Shown piece after piece: positions 1-4,677 of a DNA stretch of 11,871 bases. The position numbers were made by a program, and so were the translations under genes. The first letter of the stretch is position 1. Every line of letters begins with the position of its first letter. The notes beneath the pieces are model-generated. The model saw only the letters and a list, made by a program, of their open reading frames with translations, searched no databases and was not told the DNA's origin. Source of the stretch: an archaeon (GTDB lineage: Archaea > Thermoproteota > QMWL01); the NCBI GenBank assembly GCA_003661605.2, contig QMWL02000011.1, positions 1 through 11,871 on the forward strand, written 5' to 3'.

Positions 1-524
1 ACTGTTGTTCCACGTACAGAGGAAACCTCCTTCGTCACCAACTCATACAGGCCTGGACAGTATCCCTCAGACCAAAAGATCATTACATCAGCATCTGCCA
101 GCGCATCGCTCTTCAGCGCGTCCGTCTCCCACACTTCTCCCAAATCGTACACGTTCGCACCTCTGTCTATCAGCTGTAAATAGAGCTCTGCGTAACTGAA
201 GTCCCGTTGAATACTGGGAAGAAGCGCAGTAACGACCTTTCCCCGCGGACTGCCAGGGATTCTCCTAATGTGTGGTTCAAGAACAGCGTAGAGGGCACGC
301 ACCCACCGATATGTACGAAAAGCTAGTGCCGGGTGCGCCCCTCTTTCTATACGCTCAAGGGCTCGGCGTACCCACTTACGAAGACCTTCCGAGTAAATCT
401 GCAAAGGACTAACACCAGCACGCAATCCTGCTTGACAGCGTGCAACCGCATCTTCTACCCTTCCTTCTAAAACCATCTGTTCGAGGTCCGCCAAGAACTC
501 CTCGAACATCGATGAGGAAGCCAT
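1..524 (-). CDS. Corrinoid-binding-like protein, partial (3' end outside window)
   Basis: Reading the complement from ATG at 524-522 gives an open frame of 174 codons that runs off the window edge; an in-frame stop lies a few codons upstream, so the N-terminus is complete. Residues about 6-85 are helical (EGRVEDAVARCQAGLRAG, then SPLQIYSEGLRKWVRRALER) and resemble the helical cap of methyltransferase corrinoid proteins of the MtaC/MtbC type. Residues about 95-160 look like a Rossmann B12-binding domain (GKVVTALLPSIQRDFSYAEL, then RGANVYDLGEVW). The DxHxxG motif carrying the cobalamin-ligand histidine is not visible: its place holds SIQRDFS. It may bind another ligand or act as a sensor or regulator. 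It is divergently transcribed from the MinD-like cassette across about 70 bases. The family call is by pattern only; confidence is moderate that it is a gene of this fold and low for function. Confidence 0.55.
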   Translation of the reverse strand, partial: MASSSMFEEFLADLEQMVLEGRVEDAVARCQAGLRAGVSPLQIYSEGLRKWVRRALERIERGAHPALAFRTYRWVRALYAVLEPHIRRIPGSPRGKVVTALLPSIQRDFSYAELYLQLIDRGANVYDLGEVWETDALKSDALADADVMIFWSEGYCPGLYELVTKEVSSVRGTT

Positions 525-544
525 GCTATGCGAGTTCGCGCTCC

Positions 545-593
545 ATTAACTACTTTGCTCTAAGCGCTTAATTTGCGTAAGCTATAGCCCGCG
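545..593. promoter_or_regulatory. Divergent promoter region between corrinoid-like gene and MinD-like operon
   Basis: This AT-rich interval separates two divergent starts. On the plus strand CTTAATTT (567-574) lies about 20-27 nt before the TTG at 594, as expected for a TATA box driving a leaderless mRNA. On the minus strand the same element reads AAATTAAG, and a second candidate GTTAAT lies about 25 nt before the ATG at 524. These are consensus-style guesses without transcript data. Confidence 0.45.
561..582. repeat. TAAGC palindrome and repeat in divergent promoter (candidate operator)
   Basis: TAAGCGCTTA at 561-570 is a perfect 10-bp palindrome. A third copy of the half-site, TAAGC, sits at 578-582, so the pentamer occurs three times in 22 bases, overlapping the candidate TATA element. 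The arrangement suits binding of a dimeric regulator that would affect both divergent genes. It could also be chance in a short AT-rich stretch. Confidence 0.3.
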
Positions 594-1352
594 TTGGTGC
601 GTACAATTGCTGTCCACTCCTTCCGAGGAGGAACCGGAAAGAGTACGATAACTGCAAACGTTTCGTGCTGGCTTGCTCTCCAAGGGCATAAGGTGGGTGT
701 TGTAGACCTAGACCTCGCTGCCCCTGGTTTACACCTCTCCTTCCGCGTTGACAGAAGCATGATTCGTGGCACGCTTAACGACTTTCTCTATGGGCGAAGA
801 GAGCTCTCCGAAGTCATCATAGATGTTACTCAACACCTAAGTATTGAGAATGGAAAGCTCTACTTCATACCCGCCAGCTTCACCGCCGACGAAATAATTC
901 GCGTACTTCGAGAGGGATACGATGCAGCACTCTTTACTGATGGCATTCGCGCTATGGCGCGAGGACTCAACCTTGACTACATTCTCGTAGATACACACCC
1001 TGGTATAAGCGAAGACACGTTACTCGCAATTGCTGCTTGTGATGTCGTTGCAGTTGTTCTCCGTCTCGACAAGCAAGACTTTACTGGCACTGCCATCACG
1101 CTTGAGCTAACCCGTCGCTTCGGAAGACAGCCCCTCCTCGTGGTCAGTCAGGTTCCTAAAGCGATGGTCGAATCAATCGTACGGCGGATCGTGGAGTCTA
1201 ACTTCCACTACCCGGTAGCTGGCGTAATCTACTTTGACGAAGATGTGCTTGAAGCAAGTAGGACGCGTGAGATCTTTGTTCTTACACGACCAGAGCACGC
1301 CTTCTCGAAGACTATGGGAGAAATTGCTAAAAGATTAGCTGGCTTGGTGTGA
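594..1352 (+). CDS. MinD/ParA-like P-loop ATPase
   Basis: Predicted 252-residue cytoplasmic ATPase of the SIMIBI MinD/ParA class. Visible motifs are a deviant Walker A, RGGTGKST (residues 11-18), a switch I-like DLDLAAPG (38-45), and a Walker B/switch II strand, LDYILVDTHPG (127-137). The usual first lysine of the deviant Walker A (KGGxGKS/T) is arginine here, a conservative change; the P-loop lysine K16 is kept. Family members dimerise on ATP and position partners at membranes, poles or DNA. There is no clear C-terminal amphipathic membrane-targeting helix as in bacterial MinD; the end, FSKTMGEIAKRLAGLV, is only weakly amphipathic. The start is TTG at 594 or, one codon later, GTG at 597; a TATA-like element suits a leaderless start at either. 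The stop overlaps the V4R gene start (GTGA), so the two are probably translationally coupled. The partner is inferred from context only. Confidence 0.88.
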   Translation: MVRTIAVHSFRGGTGKSTITANVSCWLALQGHKVGVVDLDLAAPGLHLSFRVDRSMIRGTLNDFLYGRRELSEVIIDVTQHLSIENGKLYFIPASFTADEIIRVLREGYDAALFTDGIRAMARGLNLDYILVDTHPGISEDTLLAIAACDVVAVVLRLDKQDFTGTAITLELTRRFGRQPLLVVSQVPKAMVESIVRRIVESNFHYPVAGVIYFDEDVLEASRTREIFVLTRPEHAFSKTMGEIAKRLAGLV

Positions 1353-2131
1353 GCATGTCCCTCGAAGGACTTACCCGAAACCTCGCCCTCGTTGAAGAGT
1401 TAGGTCCGAACGAGCGACTAGCCGAGCTAGTAGCGCTTGCGGACCGCCCCCTCCCGACGATCTTCAGCGTCCTCTCTGAGGCTGGCGCTAACATTCGCTT
1501 TTCATCGGTCTCAAGAGAAGCTACAGGACTGTACCTACACCTCTTCTTCCTCGAAACAAGCGACCTTACCGTGCCCCTAGGTGATCTCGAGCAGCGTGTC
1601 CGCGGGCTTGAAGGTGTTGTTGATGTAAAGCTGGTAGAGCCCAAACCTCTCCCCGCCGACACCCTCCTCTTCCCCCTCCAGAGTTCCCACATGCGCCTCG
1701 TAGTCTTCCCCCTTCGCGAGATTCACGCCATCTGGGATACTTACGAAGAGCTTATGGCTCAAGGCTTCGCAATCGTAAGCTACAACGCGGGGAAGAAGGT
1801 CGGGAAGGACATCGCTATGTGGCTGAAGGTCAAGTACAAGCTAGAGCCGAAGGATATGATTATAGCTCTTGAACAGTATATGCGCGCCTTCGGTATGGGT
1901 GTCCCTGAATTTAAGGAGGTCGACCTTGATACTGGTCGCGCTGTTATCCTCCTCAAGGACAGCTTTGAGTCCGCCAAGCGGCGAAAACCACGCCCCTCCT
2001 GCAACTTCATCAAAGGACTCTTTGCTGGCTTCCTCTCTGAGCTTGTAGGACGCGAAATCACAGTTACTGAAACACGCTGCGTCTCCATCGGCGACGAGTA
2101 CTGCGAGTTTAAGGCTCGCGTCCTCTTCTAA
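1349..2131 (+). CDS. ACT-like + V4R domain protein
   Basis: This 260-residue protein has two parts. Residues about 30-98 look like an ACT-like regulatory domain: RPLPTIFSVLSEAGANIRF at the start and RGLEGVVDVKLVEP at the end fit the beta-alpha-beta pattern. Residues about 117-260 are a V4R domain, ending in the typical FIKGLFAGFLSELVG, then ETRCVSIGDEYCEF. Cysteines C218, C244 and C252 lie where V4R proteins carry conserved, possibly metal-binding cysteines. V4R is a small-molecule/metal-binding fold found in bacteriochlorophyll BchJ and in transcription regulators, and is related to eukaryotic TRAPP subunit Bet3. No DNA-binding domain is visible, so it is more likely a sensor or scaffold. 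The start is GTG at 1349, overlapping the upstream stop by 4 bp; ATG at 1355 is an alternative. The ligand is unknown. The V4R call is strong; the ACT call is moderate. Confidence 0.85.
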   Translation: MSMSLEGLTRNLALVEELGPNERLAELVALADRPLPTIFSVLSEAGANIRFSSVSREATGLYLHLFFLETSDLTVPLGDLEQRVRGLEGVVDVKLVEPKPLPADTLLFPLQSSHMRLVVFPLREIHAIWDTYEELMAQGFAIVSYNAGKKVGKDIAMWLKVKYKLEPKDMIIALEQYMRAFGMGVPEFKEVDLDTGRAVILLKDSFESAKRRKPRPSCNFIKGLFAGFLSELVGREITVTETRCVSIGDEYCEFKARVLF

Positions 2132-2133
2132 AC

Positions 2134-2161
2134 CATAAAAAAGCGGTGGGAGGTGGAGGGG
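2134..2161 (+). promoter_or_regulatory. TATA-like tract and strong Shine-Dalgarno before Roadblock gene
   Basis: Between the V4R stop and the Roadblock start lies CCATAAAAAAGCGG (2133-2146), followed by GGGAGGTGGAGG (2148-2159). GGAGGTG is a near-perfect Shine-Dalgarno about 7 nt before the TTG at 2163, and it decides that start. The A-rich tract could also be an internal TATA box, but a leaderless transcript from it would exclude the Shine-Dalgarno, so translation on a longer polycistronic mRNA is more likely. Confidence 0.5.
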
Positions 2162-2162
2162 T

Positions 2163-2534
2163 TTGTCCACGATTAGGCAAAAGCTGGAGGAGCTTCTGCA
2201 CGAGTTTGAACGACGCGCTGAAATCGCTGCCGCAGCTGTTGTTCGTCGAGACGGTCTTATGATAGCTTACGACCTCCCTACTGGCGTTGACGCCCGGAAA
2301 ATCGCTGCAATGGCCGCAGCCATCGTAGGAACCGCCGAGCGTGCAACCTATGAAATGGGACAGGGTAGGTTTCAAATCGTGATGATCGAAGGGGAAAAAG
2401 GACGTATGGTTGCGATGGGTGCAGGTGAGAAGGCTATTCTCCTCGCGCTCCTTCGTCCTGAGGCAAACGTAGGGCTTGTCCTTCTTGAAATGGAGCGAAC
2501 CGCGAAGCAAGTACAGGAAACTCTACGCGGATAA
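2163..2534 (+). CDS. Roadblock/LC7 domain protein (MglB/CvnB-like)
   Basis: The 123-residue product is a single Roadblock/LC7 domain: an N-terminal helix (TIRQKLEELLHEF), the strand pair IAAAAVVRRDGLMIAYDLP, a central helix (DARKIAAMAAAIVGTAERA), strands around RFQIVMIEGEKGRMVAMG, then KAILLALLRPEANVGLVLLE and a C-terminal helix. These proteins form dimers that bind small GTPases: MglB is the GAP of MglA in bacteria, CvnB partners CvnD in Streptomyces, and LAMTOR/Ragulator subunits scaffold Rag GTPases. The GTPase gene follows after 3 bases, which strongly suggests that the two proteins interact. The start is TTG, set by a strong Shine-Dalgarno at 2149-2155. Whether it acts as GAP, exchange factor or scaffold cannot be read from the sequence. 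Confidence 0.92.
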   Translation: MSTIRQKLEELLHEFERRAEIAAAAVVRRDGLMIAYDLPTGVDARKIAAMAAAIVGTAERATYEMGQGRFQIVMIEGEKGRMVAMGAGEKAILLALLRPEANVGLVLLEMERTAKQVQETLRG

Positions 2535-2537
2535 TCG

Positions 2538-3110
2538 ATGGCAGCCGCCGTTGAGGTCGTTAAGAAGGAGGCAAAGGTAGAGGAGAAGGAGAAACCTCGC
2601 CGCCCCGCCATTAAGATACTCGTTACCGGACCGTATTATTCGGGGAAAAGCACCTTCGTGTCTGCGCTCTGCCGCGAAGCGGTTCACGTAGATGAGCTAA
2701 AAACAACGGTAGGTCTCGACTTTGGATACGAGGAAGTTGGCGTGTTCGAACTGCATCTTTTCGGAACTCCTGGGCACGACAGGTTTGCGTTTCTCCAAGA
2801 GATCCTTGCCGTAGGAAGCGTGGGTATCCTTCTCATCGTGGACAGCAGCTTCCCTGAGACATTCATCTGGGCTCTCGACATCCTTCGCCGCGTCCGTACA
2901 GACCCGAACATCCCTGTAGTTGTAGTGGCGAATAAGCAGGATTTGCCTGGTGCACTACCTCCTGAGGATGTTAAGGCTGAGATGGGGCTTCCCGACGACA
3001 TACCTGTAGTGCCCTGCATTGCAACAAAAGGTGTTGGTGTCGTCGAAGCAGTTAGAAAGCTCATTGAGATGATTAAAGAACGCGATTTAACCAAGCAGAG
3101 CGGTCCCTGA
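2538..3110 (+). CDS. Small Ras-like GTPase (MglA/CvnD-like)
   Basis: The 190-residue protein begins with a charged, probably disordered tail (residues 1-22, Lys/Glu-rich) and continues as a small GTPase. Motifs: G1/P-loop GPYYSGKST (31-39), G2 threonine in KTTVGLDFG (55-63), G3 region LFGTPGHDRF (74-83), G4 NKQD (132-135), and a G5-like CIATKG (160-165). In G3 the aspartate of the usual DxxG is glycine (GTPG); the same substitution occurs in CvnD-type GTPases. That residue normally helps coordinate magnesium, so hydrolysis may depend strongly on a partner. No C-terminal cysteine lipidation motif is present. The gene follows the Roadblock gene by 3 bases and its TGA overlaps the CTG proposed to start pyrF. 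It is probably a GTP-dependent switch controlled by the neighbouring Roadblock protein; downstream targets are unknown. Confidence 0.9.
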   Translation: MAAAVEVVKKEAKVEEKEKPRRPAIKILVTGPYYSGKSTFVSALCREAVHVDELKTTVGLDFGYEEVGVFELHLFGTPGHDRFAFLQEILAVGSVGILLIVDSSFPETFIWALDILRRVRTDPNIPVVVVANKQDLPGALPPEDVKAEMGLPDDIPVVPCIATKGVGVVEAVRKLIEMIKERDLTKQSGP

Positions 3111-3880
3111 CCTTCGAAACACAATTTCAGAGAACTATCCGATCTCGCATTAGGGAAACCGGTTCTCCAATAGTTCTTGCAGCCGATCCCGTTGGACCTA
3201 ATCCGCGAGAAACGCTGGAAGCGGTTATCAAAGCCCTACCCTCTCTAGCTTCACACCTAGCCGCTGTAAAAGTCGGACTGCCTGCACTTCTCGCTTACCC
3301 CAATGTAGCCCGTCATCTCGTAAACACCGCAGTTTCACACCAGCTACCTGCAATTGCGGACCTCAAGCTAGGCGATGTTGCACACGTAAATCGTATGGTG
3401 GTAGAGGCCATAGCAGACATAGGGTTCTCTGCTGTGATCTTCTCACCGCTACCTGGTTGGCGTGGTGGGCTCGAAGGCGGTCTTATTGCCGCTCGAGAAC
3501 TCGGTTTAGGCGCGCTTCTTCTTGTATTCATGAGCAACCCCGGCGCTGACGAAACCTTTGGAACACCAGTTCTAGATCCGCAAACACGTACCCCTAGCCC
3601 TGCCTATGGGCTATTTTGCCGAATGGCAGTTGAACGGCGTTTCGATGGAGTTGTAGTAGGTGCTACTCGCCCAGACACCATACACCTAGTTCGCGAACTC
3701 GTTGGAAGCCTTCTAATAGTAGCTCCAGGAGTGGGCGTACAAGGAGGAGATCCTCAGCAAGCACTTGCAGCAGGGGCCGATCTGCTGATCGTTGGGAGAG
3801 CCATCACACTTGAGGAAGATATGCTGGCTGCTCTGAAGCGCATCCTAGCCACACTCAGCTCCGAGCGCAACCGTAAATAA
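3107..3880 (+). CDS. pyrF: Orotidine-5'-phosphate decarboxylase, probable CTG start
   Basis: This is the last step of de novo UMP synthesis: OMP is decarboxylated to UMP in the cytoplasm. The TIM-barrel signature is complete: first-strand aspartate D27 in IVLAADP, K55 in AVKVG, the catalytic DxKxxD as D85-L-K87-L-G-D90, then the phosphate-binding PGVGVQGG (207-214) and GRAI (230-233). The frame is open from 3077, but there is no ATG, GTG or TTG before the ATG at 3395, and starting there would lose the whole active site (D27 to D90). The only plausible initiator is CTG at 3107, which overlaps the GTPase stop as CTGA in the style of a coupled ATGA overlap and gives 257 residues. A non-standard CTG start is therefore proposed; a sequencing error is the alternative. 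The family call is very strong; the start is inferred. Confidence 0.9.
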   Translation: MTFETQFQRTIRSRIRETGSPIVLAADPVGPNPRETLEAVIKALPSLASHLAAVKVGLPALLAYPNVARHLVNTAVSHQLPAIADLKLGDVAHVNRMVVEAIADIGFSAVIFSPLPGWRGGLEGGLIAARELGLGALLLVFMSNPGADETFGTPVLDPQTRTPSPAYGLFCRMAVERRFDGVVVGATRPDTIHLVRELVGSLLIVAPGVGVQGGDPQQALAAGADLLIVGRAITLEEDMLAALKRILATLSSERNRK

Positions 3881-3901
3881 CCCCCTTTGTGCTGGGGATA
3901 G

Positions 3902-4216
3902 ATGGGTGGCGCTCACCGTAAGCCAATCTCTGCGATCGAGAAGCGGCAACGTCGGATACAGCAACAGCAAGCACGTCAACAGGCTAGAGGGTCTGAGAAG
4001 CGCGGCGCTTCTCCCTTCCTTTCTGTAAGCGAGACTCGGCTAATCAGGGACCTTCGATCAATGAAAGTCATCACTCCTGCTACGCTTGCGATGCGCTATG
4101 AGATAATGATCAGTACAGCGCGGCGGGTGCTTCGAGATCTGGAGAGGCGAGGTGTGGTGCAGCGCGTATCTGGCAACGCACGCCTTCCTGTCTACACGAT
4201 CGCCGCTAGCGCCTAG
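3902..4216 (+). CDS. rps25e: Small ribosomal subunit protein eS25
   Basis: The 104-residue protein starts MGGAHRKPISAIEKRQRR, matching the MGG..K....EK.Q start of archaeal eS25, followed by a basic, glutamine-rich linker (residues about 14-35). Residues about 42-101 form the winged helix: LIRDLRSMKVITPATLAMRY, then ARRVLRDLERRGVVQRVSG, and a final strand. eS25 sits in the head of the small ribosomal subunit. It occurs in TACK and Asgard archaea and eukaryotes, which supports the taxonomic reading of the window. The gene lies 21 bases after pyrF and is probably co-transcribed with it. It ends at TAG 4214-4216, inside a palindromic CTAG that also provides the stop of the opposite-strand gene. 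A winged-helix regulator is a weaker alternative because the N-terminus is so characteristic. Confidence 0.85.
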   Translation: MGGAHRKPISAIEKRQRRIQQQQARQQARGSEKRGASPFLSVSETRLIRDLRSMKVITPATLAMRYEIMISTARRVLRDLERRGVVQRVSGNARLPVYTIAASA

Positions 4217-4599
4217 CCGATCACTCGAAGCGCTACTGTTGCGCTTTTCTCTAGAGCATCGAGTACTTCAAGCCCCTCCAAAACGCGACCAATGCAAGTA
4301 CCGGGGCGCCCCGCTCCGTCTCGAAGAATGAAGTGAAGAGAGTTTGTCGACGCGCGGTACACCACGTCTCCTCGCGAAAACCGTGTTCTTTCTCTCTCGG
4401 GTGGTAGTTTGAGCCATAGGGGGATCCACCGCTCCCACCTCTCTACGTAAACTCTGCTTCGACGCGGGATTCGATTATACAGACGGTCAAACACGATGGG
4501 CGCTTTTACCCGAACCAGTTCAAACACCCACCTACGACTATCTGAAAGCACCGCCTCCACCACAATCTTTGAAGGAACGCTATCCAGGCCTAGGCTCAA
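4213..4599 (-). CDS. Cyclophilin-like-fold small protein
   Basis: The 128-residue protein resembles the archaeal/bacterial cyclophilin-like family (formerly DUF369, TM1367-like). After a first strand (IVVEAVLSDSR) comes the helix segment PIVFDRLYNRIPRRSRVYVE, then the signature RTRFSRGDVVYRASTNSLHF (71-90), and the end CIGRVLEGLEVLDALEKSA (102-120). In the family this is the GDVAYWPPG..LCIFFG...IGRV pattern. The biochemical function is unknown; prolyl-isomerase activity should not be assumed, since the cyclophilin active-site residues are not evident. The start is TTG at 4599, with CTTTTAAG on the complement at -31 to -24, fitting a leaderless message. A GTG at codon 13 is an alternative. It diverges from the large surface protein and its stop shares four bases with eS25. 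Confidence is good that it is a gene, moderate for the family. Confidence 0.65.
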   Translation of the reverse strand: MSLGLDSVPSKIVVEAVLSDSRRWVFELVRVKAPIVFDRLYNRIPRRSRVYVERWERWIPLWLKLPPERERTRFSRGDVVYRASTNSLHFILRDGAGRPGTCIGRVLEGLEVLDALEKSATVALRVIG

Positions 4600-4621
4600 G
4601 TTCTCGTGCCTCGAAGATGCT

Positions 4622-4657
4622 GCTTAAAAGCTACACACTACTGCCTTTGGCTTTTAT
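4622..4657. promoter_or_regulatory. Two opposite TATA-like boxes (cyclophilin-like and surface protein genes)
   Basis: GCTTAAAAGC (4622-4631) reads GCTTTTAAGC on the minus strand, and its CTTTTAAG lies at -31 to -24 from the TTG at 4599. CTTTTATG (4651-4658) lies at about -27 to -20 from the GTG at 4678 on the plus strand. Both distances suit leaderless transcription. The second box argues for 4678, rather than an upstream in-frame GTG at 4606, as the start of the surface protein. Confidence 0.5.
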
Positions 4658-4677
4658 GCGCCTCATCACCCCTCCTC

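Noticed and set aside
5..199. Short plus-strand frame at the window start
   Set aside because: The minus strand here carries a longer, compositionally sound frame with a corrinoid-protein-like pattern; the plus frame is Ser/Pro/Arg/His-rich noise.
2109..2510. 133-codon minus-strand frame across the Roadblock gene
   Set aside because: It is the mirror of a clear Roadblock/LC7 gene with its own Shine-Dalgarno; composition is erratic with no motif.
3395..3880. pyrF starting at ATG 3395 as a truncated gene or pseudogene
   Set aside because: The frame is intact upstream and contains all catalytic residues, so a rare start codon explains the data better than truncation.
4606..4677. Upstream GTG (4606) as start of the surface protein
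   Set aside because: It would add a Cys/Arg-rich stretch before the signal peptide and ignore the TATA-like box 20-27 nt before the GTG at 4678.
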